Assembly: GCF_000499845.2 (NCBI RefSeq)
Contig: NC_023749.2
Location: 2,823,030-2,887,029, forward strand
Reading direction: 5' to 3'
Source of the DNA: Phaseolus vulgaris
Lineage: Eukaryota > Streptophyta > Magnoliopsida > Fabales > Fabaceae
Length of the DNA: 64,000 bases
In this document: positions 37,201 through 49,231 of the stretch, piece by piece
Layout: each line of letters opens with the position of its first letter
Numbering within the stretch: position 1 is the stretch's first letter
Made by a program: the position numbers and the translations under genes
The notes under the pieces: generated by a model
Databases searched by the model: none
Seen by the model: only the letters and a program-made list of their open reading frames with translations
Told to the model about the DNA's origin: nothing

Positions 37201-39499
37201 TAAACATGAATATAACTTTCAGCTAATGAGTTTCAGCTGGTGGCAACCATATCTCTCTGAAAAGCAAGACATAAAGTATTAGCCAGATAACAAATAAGTG
37301 AGGCTGAAGACGTCATTAATTTGATGAACTTGCATTTGCTAAGTCTTTTAAAAATAAAAAAACAGGAAAAATTCAAGCAAAAAAAAGGTTGATTAGGAAA
37401 AAGGGATCCAAAAATGGTATGTCAAACAAACAAAGATGCATATAATACCCCAGGTTGCATCAGATGATTATATGCTAAAGACAAAAAGAGCCTAGACAGA
37501 GAGAAATAGTATCATTTATTCTATCTCCTTAGGTACTTAATACAGAAAACAATCCTCAACAAATAAACTAATAGAGTATAGCGACTTATCCACTTTTTTT
37601 TCCGTCAACATACTGGATAACTGTGACACTAACTAATAGAAAACTCCAGTGACAGAAGCTAAGGACTGTTATGTGACAGAATAATATACCTTGTCATAAT
37701 GGCCACATGCATAGTGAAGTGTGGCATCACCCAGCATCCGTGTTAGCCTAGGGTCCATTTTATTCTTTGATCCTTTTCGCCTGCCTCTCTTTTTGGGCTG
37801 CATTACGCAGATAGAGAATATTTAAAAGGGTCATGCAGGTTACATTAAAATTTAAAACAGAAGGTAGTCACATAACTTGCACCTGAGTGCTTACTTTTTT
37901 ACATTTTCATCTACATCCGTTCTAGGTTATGGGCATTTTATGTATAAGTAATAAGGAACAATAAGCATATGGAGAAAATGGCATACAATTAAACTAGTGA
38001 GAAGCTATCATGTAGAACAGAAAATTCATGGAAAAAAAGGGGGAAACTATCAGAATGAAACTAAGCTAACCTGCATACAAAAAATGCAAACAGCTTGGAA
38101 ACAGCAGTGAGCAAAAAAATGTAACAGGTATGAACACAAATGTTAAATTTCCTTCCAAAACCATAACACCAAATGTATTCCTCTAATATCCAATCCATTG
38201 CTGGAGACCAAAACTTGTAATCTACCTTTTAATATAAAAAGAATTAAAGGAAAGTAATCAACTTCTTTCAGGTGTAGCCTTTGCTTATGAACTTGCAAAC
38301 TGCTAAAAATGCATTAGGAGACTAACAAAAAATAAAGGAAGGCTATCAACTTCTTTCATGATAGCCTTTTCTAGTGTAGAAAAAATAAATAAAAGAAAAG
38401 AAATAGCAATCAATTTATCTTTCAAATCTTACTTATCACAGACAAACTGCAAACATAATTTATTACATGGACTAAACTGGCATATACATTGCATAGCATA
38501 CCTTTCTTGATCTCTTGCGCACACCATGATAATTCATTGCTTCCATTATCTCAGCTATCTTTGACCCGGAAATATCACTTTCCCTAATCATCTTAGAAGG
38601 TGGCTCTTCACTGCATTTAGTGACATAAATTAGCAAGGATCAAACAAACATCTGAAAAGTAAGTAAGCGCAGTGAGTTATTTTATCCCCTGTGATACATT
38701 TAAAATTTGTTCAACCCTTTTAGCACCTGAACTCATAATCAAGAATCTTCAGTAGGTCATCTCATAAAACAAGGGATTCAAAAAATTTCTGTTTTTATTT
38801 TAATTTTTAACCTCCAATTACTTTTGCTCTAATTTGTGTATCTACAACATTTTCCTTTGCTATCAATAAAAAGTTTCTCAACTAACAACCTTACTTATTC
38901 CAATTAAATTAATATTCAACATGTACATAATTGCGGCACTCTCGGATGCACATTCACATCACTGAATCAATATATTAACAATACAAAGTGGCATCCACCT
39001 CAAGAGGTTGCATCCACTTTAAGAATTACATCCACTTCAAGAAGTTGCTTCCACTCCAAGAAGCACAGATTAAAGTAAAAACAGTACAATTCACAGCAAC
39101 AACAACAGAAACAGAAACCACGAATTTCAAAAGTCCGATCATAAATGCAGCTAATACAACAAATGGAGCAATTATCTGGAAATAAATAACGCGTCGCGAT
39201 TAATTAGGGCTGAAGAAGGCAACGAACCTGTGGCATTCAGTTGCTTTTCGCTTTTTATCGGCAAGAGCTTCCTGTTCGAGACGTTCGAATCGCTCGTAGG
39301 GTTGAAGACCAGAATCGTCATTGTTATCGATGAAGTCCAAAGGATCCATCCCGTTTTGGAACCTGAAAGTATACTCATCCTCTTCTTCCATGTCATTGTC
39401 ATCTTCCTCCTGCGGAGCGTGTTCTTCCTCTTCTTCTTGTTCCCCCGTGCCATGGACGGCGTCGTTTACTTCATCAATGTCGTTTCCCTCTTTTGCCAT
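28237..39499 (-). CDS. GTF3C3: TFIIIC TPR subunit (general transcription factor 3C polypeptide 3)
   Basis: Eighteen exons on the minus strand: 39499-39228, 38610-38502, 37797-37690, 37006-36825, 36478-36283, 35900-35646, 34960-34814, 33667-33589, 32448-32335, 32262-32096, 31577-31459, 30014-29891, 29794-29726, 29647-29521, 29244-29130, 29005-28815, 28724-28612, 28503-28237. All phases agree and the product is 917 aa, close to the family's usual 900 or so in plants. The N-terminus is strongly acidic (EEEEEH, EEDDNDMEEEDE), followed by TPR repeats (for example AKAVLLEVIKLAPNLPDSYHTLG and the LYKKCGQVEHAVRILEDYL block) and an acidic/basic linker (KLLQKMAIEKEKRKAEAL...SDDSDDE), then C-terminal TPRs ending ARQLLRDHCTL. 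This subunit belongs to the TFIIIC tau-A lobe, binds the A box and recruits TFIIIB for Pol III genes. Intron 8 uses a GC donor. Confidence 0.93.
30015..31458 (-). other. Large TFIIIC intron 11 with probable LTR debris
   Basis: This 1.44-kb intron holds two stretches that look like plant LTR leaders: about 30415-30620 (ttagctataaatacttatataaac, then cttttcaacaagttaatag) and about 30880-31030 (cttgtaatcattattattataaatag, ending ggtgctgcatatagcgag). A short plus-strand frame after it (31066-31335) has no recognised domain. No paired LTRs or target duplications could be fixed. Confidence 0.3.
33588..33588 (-). other. GC-AG intron donor in TFIIIC (intron 8)
   Basis: After exon 8 (33667-33589) the intron begins GCAAGG instead of GT. 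Splicing TACAAAG to CCCTTGAA (exon 9 from 32448) gives the conserved reading FFYKALEILQDEVDARIALASLLLE. The nearby GT, six bases further, would shift the frame. The sequence AAAG|GCAAG fits the strong consensus known for U2-type GC-AG introns. Confidence 0.85.
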
Positions 39500-40112
39500 C
39501 TGATTCAGAAGCTCTTTCAGTCTTGCTTCCTTCTTTCGATTTTCTCAAAATTTGAAATCACGTTTTAGTCCAATTTATAGCTTCTGATTTTTTGGTATCT
39601 TTAAGGTTGGACATTGAACACGTGTTCTGCGCGTGACCCCATCAATCTTTTTGTAAAAAGATGAAGTTTATTCCTACTAATTACTATTTAAACTTTTACA
39701 ACACAAAGATAACTTGTTTTCACAAAAATCTATCATACAAATACTTTTAAAATTTAGCTTTGAAAAATTGAAAAAAAAAGTGGTTAAGAATATAGAAAGT
39801 ATGACAGTTATTTTACTAAACGTTGAATCAAATTAAATATTTGAAATGAAGGTTTAAATACGTTAATATTTCATCTAATATATTTGTTTTATTATTTTTG
39901 TGCTTCGTTTTATTTTTATTTTTTATAACATATTTATTTATATTATATTATATGTATATACTCAAGTATGTTAAGATGATATTTTTTGACGAGTTATCAT
40001 CACATCTGAAATATTGTTAACTTGTAATTTTATCACGGTTTATTTTCAAAAGATATTTAAGGGAATATATATATATATAAATAAAAGGTTCACAATATTT
40101 GAACAACTTTAA
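39500..40112. other. TFIIIC upstream region
   Basis: About 90 bases of less AT-rich sequence directly upstream of the ATG (39500-39590) are presumably 5' leader. Beyond them the sequence is AT-rich with no gene; no TATA box can be assigned with confidence. Confidence 0.35.
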
Positions 40113-41069
40113 GGGTCTGTTTGCTTCAAGGGATGTACTCTTCACGAGGATGGAAGTGCAGTGATATCCCTTGTTTGGATCTGCTGATGTGCGTGGAAGA
40201 GGAAGAGAGGATCACTTTGAACAGTACTTCCCTTACTTCTCCTCATATTGCAAAGAAGCTTGAAGAAAGCCACATAAGCAAGTGTGTTTTTCCCATTTTA
40301 GCCTCAGTTTTTTGTCTTTGCATAAAAGTAAAAGTAGAAGATTACTTAATATATAACATAATATAATACAAATAAAATAATATTAAAATTATCTAAATAT
40401 AAATATTAATTATTACAATAAATTTAACCAACACAAATATTTAATAATATTACTAATAAAATATATTTTTAAAATGGTGATAATAAATATAAATTAAATA
40501 AAATTATTAAATAATAGTAATATTAATAATTATTATTTTTATTTCAAATATTTAATAATTATTATTTATTATTAATAATAAATAAAATTAAATATAGTTA
40601 TTTATATAAATAAATAAATTAGTTTTTTTAAATATAAAAAAAGTTGTAATTTTAAGTTTTCATTAATTAAAATTTCAATCATACTTCACTTACAGATTTA
40701 TTATTTTTATAAAAAAAATTCATGTGTTAAATGATAAGAAATTCGTGTTTTTATTAAAATAATTATTCAATAGTATTGGAAATAATTACAAATTTTAATT
40801 AACTCAAATTTACACTAAAATACTTCATTATTTATTATTCAAATATTTTTAAAGATAAAGGTAAATTTGTAAACTTACATTTTACATATTTAAAAAAAAT
40901 CAAAATTTCCTATCTCATCACTCACAAGTTTCAATAAACTTTTTTTCACACATCCACTCTAACATACCTCAATCAAAACAACCTCACTTTCTTCACATTT
41001 TATTCTCACATCCTAACACATCCACTCCCTCAAATCCTCATACATCCACTCCCTAATCCAAATACACCC
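40113..41069. mobile_element. Harbinger/Tourist-like element
   Basis: Ends gggtctgtttgcttcaagggatg and, reversed, gggtgtatttggattagggag are imperfect inverted repeats. They are flanked by a TAA trinucleotide on both sides (40110-40112 and 41070-41072), as expected of PIF/Harbinger elements. The interior is very AT-rich with no transposase. A 3-bp target duplication is weak evidence alone; the paired end sequences carry most of the weight. Confidence 0.55.
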
Positions 41070-41204
41070 TAAATAAGTTGTTTCCGGATACAACCGCCCA
41101 CGTGGTAAAACAGATAATATTTTATTTCTATTGTGGAACTCACGAAATTTTTTAAAAAATATTTAAAATTTTGGTACTTAGGTTATATTGTGAAACCAGA
41201 TTAA

Positions 41205-41470
41205 AAAATTGGGGGCCGTTTGGGGATTGAGAATGGAAGTTGGTAATTATCTTCCTTTCCTGTGTAGAACTAGGATGACTAAAGCCCAGCGTCGAAAAAA
41301 GATTGACTTTCAAAAAAATAAAAGCAGTTGGGTTGATCGAGATAGGGTTCTATGTCCGGTATCAAGCGAGAGAGAATTGCAGAATAGCGATCCGCTACAA
41401 AGCCGGCCTACATTGTCTACACTTACTTTCTCCACAGACTTAGGGAAACTTTTTCTAAACATAAGTGAGT
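41205..41470. other. Less AT-rich insert of unknown origin
   Basis: A sharp change to balanced base composition begins with gggggccgtttggggattg and runs to about 41450 (cagcgtcgaaaaaagattgac, ctatgtccggtatcaagcg, gatccgctacaaagccggcc). The surroundings are far richer in A/T. A short frame (41209-41475) has no recognised domain. The texture resembles organellar DNA, but I could not identify a gene in it. Confidence 0.3.
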
Positions 41471-43640
41471 TTTAAAGTTGGTTGGAGTGACCATCGAAAA
41501 TCATTAAATAATAACAAAACAGATAAAAAATAATTAATCACTATATTAATTAAATTAAATATTAATTTTAAAACCATAAAATTATTTAAGTAGTTTTTAT
41601 TATTAATAAAAATTTATAAAATATATTGAAACTGCATCCAATTTGTTATAAACTAAGGAAAATAACCTTAAATAAAATAGGTAAATAAAATAGAATGTAG
41701 ATAAAAAAAAGTACTTCCTTGTCTGGAATATATTTCCGGATTTCTGTAACATATTTTTGAATTGTGTAAATCCTTTCGAGAATGCATTTCAGATTTTGTA
41801 TTTCATATTTTCTTTTCCGAAATATGTTTTTAACATTTTAGATTTATTTTTTGAGTGAGATTTTGATTTTTGAATTGTATTTTTAAATTATAGATTTTTA
41901 AATCTAAAATAGTGAGTAATTTTAGAAAATTTAAGAAATGATAGGGTGCAGCTATGGTAGAAGAAAATTTGTCAATCAAATATTGGTGAAGTTGCTTTAC
42001 TTACAATTATACTCGTAATTTTGTGAAATCTTATACAAAATTTTTTTACCATAATCAAACCTTACATATCTCAATTCATCAATTCAAAAATATTTTGAAT
42101 TGAAGATTGAAGACCTACATTCCAAATCAACTATTTTATTATTTATATAAGGTTTAGACAGAGATGAAAATTCAAATAATAAAAAAAGCAACATACGCAT
42201 TTGTGTAACTAATTTTAAGTTCAACAATAAAAACAAAACGAATTTTGTGATACTGAATAATATGTTGCAGCATATTCAAGTTTTTTTTGTTAGCAATGCC
42301 TCTAACATTCCAAATTAAACCTTCAAGAGTCATATCAGGATTTCTTCTGTATTGAACTGACTTAAGTTTTTTTTAACAGCTTTGGTAGAGTTCCTAGAAA
42401 GTCTACCAGGTTTGTTAACGAATTATTGGGAATGTGTTATTTTTAAAGTCTTCATTTGGAATTGAAATACTATGACCACCATGTTTTCTTCTCAAAAGTG
42501 TAGTTGATCGCACACGGTCCACAATAAAAGATCCTCCTCCTCTAGTGTTCACCATGTTCCCAATCATAAAATACCATAAAATCAAACAAAAAAACACACA
42601 TACACGGACTTTCAGATTTCCACACCGAGAACCACTTGAAAACATTACCTTTTGGATTTTCTCATCAAAACCTATACGAATATCGATATCCGAAAACAAT
42701 AAATCACAAAAAAAATTTCGTACATAACCATCCGGAACTCCTCCAGATATACACTTCTAGAACACACAAAAAAAACACTTTTAGATATACATCAAAGAAT
42801 TTACAAAACTTTACTGTTATGCATTGCATTTATTGTTCTGCACTACGTATCCTCCTCCGTCGAAGAAACCTCCTTCTCGCTATGCCGCCACCGCCGTGCC
42901 TCAAGGAACGCTGGTGTGTGTATGAACTTTTCAGATATATTGAGTTCTGCCCTAAACTCAATGATCCAAAAGAATGATTTTACTACGACAATATTGAGTA
43001 CATCTTAAAATTAACTTAATTTGTAAATTAAGGATAAGGATAAGACAGTTAATTCACATTAATACACTGGGTCTCAATTTGAAATGATATTTGCATATAG
43101 TCTTCCAATTGATTATCCTCTGAACCTCTCTCCAAATTTGTACACTTTACATTTTTAAAATAAGTATGAAATGAATAATTTGAAAAAAAGTTATAAGCCC
43201 TTCTAGAAATATATTTCATTAAGTAAATTTTATTAACAGATATTAGGCATAATAGATAAAAATCAATTTAAGTTATGCAATATTTATCAGAATTACTTTT
43301 TTGGATGTATAATTTCAAAGTTTTTTAATAAGTTATATCAGTATTTTCAGAAAATGTAAAATTTGTGATATTTCATCGTTTCACTGTGTGCATCTTCATT
43401 AAAGTTATAATATAGAGTCTTAATTTATTTTTTATTAATCTCATTATGCCATTTCTAAGATTTCATAATTAATTTTGATCCATTTAAACAGGTTTATAAA
43501 TATATTATTCATAATTCAATCTATTTTTTTATTAATTATTATATTATATTTTTTATTTTTTCTTTTAAAATAGTTTTCTAATTAAAAAGTTGCATAAAAA
43601 TAATTTTTCTTTTTATCATAATCTTAAATTGTATTATGAT
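41471..43640. other. AT-rich sequence, no gene seen
   Basis: Contains scattered phrases of the tttccgga / atttcagatt type (41720-41830, 42600-42780) shared with 6480-6680 and 8510-8880. A short run with more G and C occurs at 42845-42915 (cctcctccgtcgaag, gccgccaccgccgtgcctc) without a convincing coding frame. Bases 43490-43610 resemble 22215-22310. Confidence 0.4.
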
Positions 43641-43645
43641 GGTAT

Positions 43646-44042
43646 TGTTGGGTATAAAGTCATGACCAATTGGATTGGGCTAACTAGACATCATGTTTAG
43701 TGGGTGAGCTTAATCATTGTATCCTTTTATAATTTATATTTAAAGAGATCATTGTATTTGTAATTGGTGTGCAACCGGATAGAATGAAAACCTAATAGTT
43801 GCCCGTGTGGATGTAGGTTGCAGTTGGCGACCGAACCACGTTAAATCTTGTGTCGTTTATTTTTCTGCAGTTGATTCGTGATTGTGTGTGCTGCTTCCGC
43901 GTGCGTTATACCCAACAATTTCCCACATGAAGCCACGGAACAATATTCACATGCGTTTCAACGGTGTACAATGATTGAGCTCACTCCCTAAACATGGTGT
44001 CTAGTCAACTCAACCCAATTGGTCTTGACTTTATACCCAACA
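43646..44042. mobile_element. Solo LTR or small LTR-like element
   Basis: The 397-bp unit starts tgttgggtataaagtcatgacc and ends gactttatacccaaca, i.e. TG...CA ends, flanked by an exact 5-bp duplication ggtat (43641-43645 and 44043-44047). Its first 80 and last 80 bases are inverted copies of each other. An internal ttatacccaaca (about 43907-43919) suggests two partial LTRs in opposite orientation merged into one unit. Related inverted pieces lie at 48655-48880. Confidence 0.7.
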
Positions 44043-44599
44043 GGTATGACTCCTGAATGCAAAACACTATAATGAGAAAGAATAAGTACTTATGAGGGAG
44101 CCTTATGTATGGTTTCTTTATACTTGTTTTGTAATTAAGAAAAACGTCTAAAAGCTCTTCTAAACCTGTGTTTGAATTAGAAATTTTAATTGGGAGAATT
44201 ATTTTTAAAATAATTAAAATATTTTATAAAGTATATTTTGGACAAAAACTTAAGAAACTGAAATTTATAATTTCTCTCCCTTCTCTTTCTTCTTTCTCTT
44301 TTATCCATCAATATTAATATAAAAATATAATAAATTTTCAAATACATAACGCAATAAAAATATTTCCTTATCCAAACTAATATATACTTGAGATGTAAAT
44401 TGATTTATTCACACAAAGTAATTAAAAAGGAAATAAAAATCAAATTCAAAAAGTTTCACAGCGTCTAAAATGAATTTAGTTTTACTTGGAACACAACCTT
44501 AATCTTCCGTACGAAAATAACTCTTAAAACCCTCTGGTTTTATGTTTTAGTTATTTTCTTTGTGGAAGCTTGCATGTGCCACTTTGAAAAATAACCATT

Positions 44600-44822
44600 C
44601 ACCTTTTATATATATACTCAGATAATACTAAGTGCATGATGGTAGACGAAGACAAAGAAATCAGTATACAACTACAAATTCTCGCGGCCTAAAAGTGTTA
44701 TTCTACGTATGCCCTTTGCAATGCTCTCCTCAGATAAAAGTGCAAAAGCTTCTGACTCTCGTGTGTTTGAAATATGGGTGCCTAGATCATCAACTAAATA
44801 TGAAGAGCCTCGAGTTTTGATA
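44600..44822 (-). pseudogene. Synthetase exon 19 / intron 19 fragment, interrupted by element T1
   Basis: Bases 44610-44695 match intron 19 (54015-54105: cagataatactaagtgcatgatgg... caactacaaattctcgc). Directly joined bases 44696-44818 match exon 19 (54706-54818), so about 600 bases between them are deleted. The match resumes at about 45720-45760 (54828-54865) beyond the T1 element at 44823-45677. The exon frame is interrupted and the copy cannot code. Confidence 0.85.
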
Positions 44823-45677
44823 TATTGACAACCTCTGAGTAACACATATTTGACGCGGCAGACGTGACAATGACGTGATAGAGTGAGATTGCATGCGAAT
44901 AAGCAGTGCGAGTTTCAAAATAGGGTAAAAAATATATATTACATCAGTTCTTAGAAATAACCAGTGTAATATATATTTTTACTCAGAATGACCCATATTA
45001 CATCGGTTAAGCCATATAACAGATGTAATATATGACCCATATTAAAAAAAATAATTTTTTTTTCCATAAAGAGTAGGTGGGTCATAAACGTCACATAGGT
45101 AACCACTTACAGACACACGAGTAACAGTTTTGCGTGTGCCAGTATATGTGGAGGAACATGTGGTTGGGTAACCAGTTCTAGTAAGATTATTAAATCAGTT
45201 AAGTCAACTAACCGATATAATATATGATTTTTACATTGGTTAAGCCATCTAACCGATGTAATATATGGTTTTTATTAAAAAAATTGATTTTTTTTCATGA
45301 AGAGTGGGTGGTCATGAACGTCACATAAGTAACCACTTACAGACACACGAGTAACCAGTTTTGCGTGTGCTGGTAAATGTGGAGAAACATGTGGCTGGGT
45401 AGTTTTGGTAGGGTTATTACACCGGTTAAACCATCTAACCGATGTAATATACGGTTCTTATTAAAAAAAATTGATTTTTTTTCACGAAGAGTGGGTGGCG
45501 TCACATAAGTAACCACTTACACACACGGGTAACCAGTTTTGTGTGTCACATAAGTAACCACTTACAGACACACGGATAACCAATTTTGCGTGTGTTGCGG
45601 GTCATATATTATAGAGCCACTGTCACATCCTCACAAAATGTCACGTCTGCAACTAATGTCACGTAAGCGGTGTCAAG
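44823..45677. mobile_element. Terminal-inverted-repeat element T1, copy 2 (opposite orientation)
   Basis: Reverse complement of the element at 17658-18438 in structure. It carries the acatcggtta hairpins, the gtaaccacttacagacacacgagtaac units (four here) and ends that pair as gtgtcaa/ttgacac. It sits inside a copy of synthetase exon 19, so the insertion came after that duplication. Confidence 0.78.
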
Positions 45678-46009
45678 TCTGTATTAGTGATAGAGGATGT
45701 TAATAAAATGTTTTTGAGAAAAAAAAGACATTCAAAGGAAACATTAGTTACAAAAACTTTCACGTGTAGTTTTTGTAAGCCTAGTTTTTGTAACTGATAT
45801 TTGTGTTTTGGTCCCAGAAACAGTTCAACAAACCAGTTTAGTTTTTAACCAAAATCGGCTATTGCCAAAATTTACAGAGGTTTTTCATATGATCTAAAAG
45901 TGATTAAGTGAATTCTTAGTACCTCCTAAATTAGTTATTGATATCACTATTACTAGTTGTATTAATTTATATTATATTTGAGTAAAAAAATATATCAGTT
46001 GTTTCACAT

Positions 46010-46150
46010 GTTATTTGAATAGTTATAATACGAAGCTCGACACGCTTCCGCGCTTCGCCGCGTACCGGACACTAACAGCCGCCGGACATAAGGGCGACAC
46101 AGTGTCGGATGCTTTTAGTTGAACCGAACACGGCCCAGTTTGAGGACACT
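46010..46150. other. Isolated GC-rich block
   Basis: A short run with cgacacgcttccgcgcttcgccgcgtaccggacac and agccgccggacataagggcgacac stands out from AT-rich flanks. No gene or paired ends were found; it may be the edge of an uncharacterised repeat. Confidence 0.3.
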
Positions 46151-46608
46151 TTTAAGTAATTGCTGAAAAAGAAAACGAAGAACGCAGAAGGAAAAAGGAA
46201 AACGAAGAAAATGAAGGTGGAATGAAGACGAAGAAGAAGGGTTAAGTGAAAAAAAAAATTAGGAAAAAAAAAGTGAAAACAGTACATTTTAAATTGAAAA
46301 ATTGGGAAATGCACATTCATTATTACTTTTTACTGACAATGAATGATTTTGCCTTTTCATTCTAAATTTAATATTTTATTTTTATTTTTAATTTAAATAT
46401 GATTTAGTATATAATATTCTGTATGTTTTTATAATTTAAATATTATATATATTTTTTACTTTATTTTTAAATTACAAATAAAATTATTTTTTATAATCTG
46501 AATTTTAAATAATAAATTAATTTTTATTCAAGATTAATATATATATATATATATCGTGTCCCGTATCTCTTTTTTTCAATTTAACCATTTTTTTGTGTTC
46601 GTTTATAT

Positions 46609-47127
46609 TAGGGGTGGCAATACAGGGTGACCCACCCACATAGGCCCACTTCCACTTGGTCCACAATCGGGCTGCCCTACCCCGCATAGAATGTGCGGGC
46701 TGATTTTTCAAGTCCGTCCCGCATAAGGATTGATCGGTGGGCATGCGGGTCAGTCCTTATAAGAATATTTTTTTAAAAAAATAACTTATTAAATAAAAAA
46801 TTTGAATTTTTTTTATTTAGATGCATTAGGTAAGTGGTCTCATAATATTATTTCATGATACATGCATAATAAGATGTTATTAAAATTTTCAAAATGTAAA
46901 AATGAGGCTACATGAAGAAAATATGGGATGAAAAAAAAAATCTACATTTTAAAGTTATCCGAGTTATGGGGGCTAACCCGTCCCGCCCCGCACCTGGCCC
47001 GCGCGGGTTGTGAATTATGTGAGACAGCCCTAAGTGGGCCAGCGGGTTGAAATAAACAACCCGCCCCACGTTTTTTTCAGCGGGCGACGGATCCGCCTAC
47101 ACAGCCCGACCCACTTTGTCACCCATA
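46609..47127. mobile_element. hAT-type MITE, copy 3
   Basis: Starts taggggtggcaatacaggg and ends gacccactttgtcacccata, with gcccg/cgggc-rich ends and an AT-rich centre like the other family members. The flanking octamers (gtttatat and atctatac) agree only partly, so this copy is old or its limits are off by a few bases. Confidence 0.7.
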
Positions 47128-47380
47128 ATCTATACCTATATATAAAAGGATTCCTTTAAATAACAGTTTTTTGATATATCTATTTATTTTTTTTAATTTT
47201 ATATTTATATTAAAACAATTATTAGAAGTATTTTAGTTATTTTGTAAATATTAAAACAGTTATATTATCAAAAAAAATTTAGAAGTTTTGAATTTAAAAT
47301 ATATTTCCAAGTAAAACAATTTAATTTATTGAATTATTTTATCATTAAATTTATAATTAATTCTAATAAATACATATATC

Positions 47381-48037
47381 TAGGGATGGCAAAGCGGGGC
47401 GGGCCATGCGGGCTGGCCCGCGGGGCGGGCCATGTGGGGCGGGCTAACCTTTTCAACCCGCTAACCCGCACTAGCTCGCCCCGCATTAGCCCGCAGCCCG
47501 CGCGGGCCAGCAGCGGGGCGGGGCAGGCTGACCCGCTAACCCCCAAGAAAAAAAAAAGTGTCATTTTTTTTTAATGTGTGCAGATGACGGGGAAGATTAT
47601 AATTATGAAAAAATATATGAAAGTTCTTCTAAGGCGACATCCAATGTTATTGAAATTGAAGAATGTCAATAATATTTATGTTTAATGTTTTTTAATTAAT
47701 GTTTAATGTTTTAGAATTAGGTAGGTTTAATGTTTCGGAAGTGGAAGAATAGTGATATTTGATATTTATCTTAATGTTTAATTTTTTTATGTTTGACTAT
47801 GTTTGAAAAGGAAGAAAAAAAAATTTGGATTTGATAGTAACAAATATATAGGTTTAATTTGACAATTTTTTAAGAACAAAATGTAAAAAAAAAAAAATAT
47901 TTAATTATAAAAAAAAAACGGGCTGACACGCAAACCCGCGGACCAGTTCCTATGCGGGACAGGTCGAGAATTCTAACCCGCAATAACTTTGCGGGGCCGG
48001 CCAATGCGGGACGGGCTGACCCGCTTTGCCACCCCTA
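47381..48037. mobile_element. hAT-type MITE, copy 4
   Basis: Starts tagggatggcaaagcgggg and ends ccgctttgccaccccta, flanked by an exact 8-bp duplication catatatc (47373-47380 and 48038-48045). A short acidic reading near 47583-47670 (DDGEDYNYEKIYESSSK) may be the last trace of a transposase or captured exon. This is the cleanest member of the family in the window. Confidence 0.92.
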
Positions 48038-48399
48038 CATATATCTATATAAATAATTATAAAAAAATGCAAATACATAGACGTCCTACCTGCTAGTAAT
48101 TATAAATCTCTTAATTCCAATAAATAAAAAAGTCTTGATCTTAAATACATTTTTTAAACAATATTCAATATTATCAAATGTTTACAATCACTTAAAATTG
48201 TAAACATCAAACAAATTCTATCTTATGACGTCTTAAAGTATCTTTTATCAAATAGTTTTAGTTTCTGAAATACAAATAGTAAAGAATGTCTATAGTTAGA
48301 ATATAATGACAACTTGTTTATATTAAATAGACAAGAATAGCCTAATGTGGCATAGGTTCCATAAAAATTGAAGAACCGTTCCAAAAGGGGTGACCAATA

Positions 48400-49200
48400 G
48401 CCATAACAATGAATGTGGTCACTCTATAATCTCCGAATACGTCCCCACAGGTCAAAACGAGTGTCTTAACTCTACTTTAATAGTACAATGGATAGGACAT
48501 TAATACTAACAACAAACAAAACGAGTATGTGTTTCCCAATTTTGACTCTTTTAATATTTATGTTTTTTAAATATTAATGAATATCATAAAAACATTTTTA
48601 AGTTTTCATTTTTTATACTGTTGCATCCAATACAATTATTTTTTTAAATAGATATTATAAAAGGATACAATGATTAAACTCACTCACTAAACATGGTGTT
48701 TAGTCAACCCAACCCAACTCAATTGGTTTTGGCTTCATACCCAACCATCTCTCACTTGAAGCCACGAAACAATGTGTTCACATGCGCTTCTTTAACTGTG
48801 TACAGTTAATAAGTCCACTCACTAAATATGTGTCTAGTCAGCCCAACCTAATGGGTCATAGTTTTATACCCAACATATTTTTCTTATTTTTTATATATTT
48901 TTTTAATACATTTAGATTAACTGAAAATTTATTTTATAAAAAAATTTAATAATGAGAAGTAATATTATAAATATTATGTTGAAAATATTTACTTTTTATT
49001 AGAGGGATTAATCTTTAAAAAAATAAAAACTATTTTGACTGACTTGGCAAGAAAAATATTGTTGGGAGTTTTCTTCAGTGTTCACACCAGTAGTGGTTTT
49101 CTATCTCTATAACTCTTTTAAAGTATAACACATTCTATATTTAGAAGTTATTTTCTGAATTTTTAAATAACTTTTCTAAACTCTCCCGGTTTAATTATAA
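48400..49200. repeat. Dispersed repeat R1, fourth copy, with inserted LTR piece
   Basis: Matches 18440-18960 in order and orientation. Between the halves, bases about 48655-48880 are unrelated and carry inverted pieces of the solo LTR at 43646 (catacccaacc, tgaagccacgaaacaatg, tatacccaacat), so an LTR-type fragment has inserted here. Confidence 0.65.
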
Positions 49201-49231
49201 AATAGCCTTCTTCTTCCTCATCACCTTCTTC

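Noticed and set aside
41209..41475. 88-aa protein gene
   Set aside because: No domain, no splice partner and no repeated copy; the frame may simply reflect the less AT-rich insert.
17658..45677. One 28-kb transposon bounded by the two oppositely oriented T1 blocks and carrying the TFIIIC gene
   Set aside because: Each block has both of its own ends and a full set of internal units, so each is a complete short element. Copy 2 also interrupts a synthetase fragment.
47329..47574. Overlapping frames on both strands rich in Gly, Ala, Arg and Pro
   Set aside because: They read through the GC-rich end of a hAT MITE, and the same type of frame appears at 46517-46744 and 10901-11224 in sister elements.
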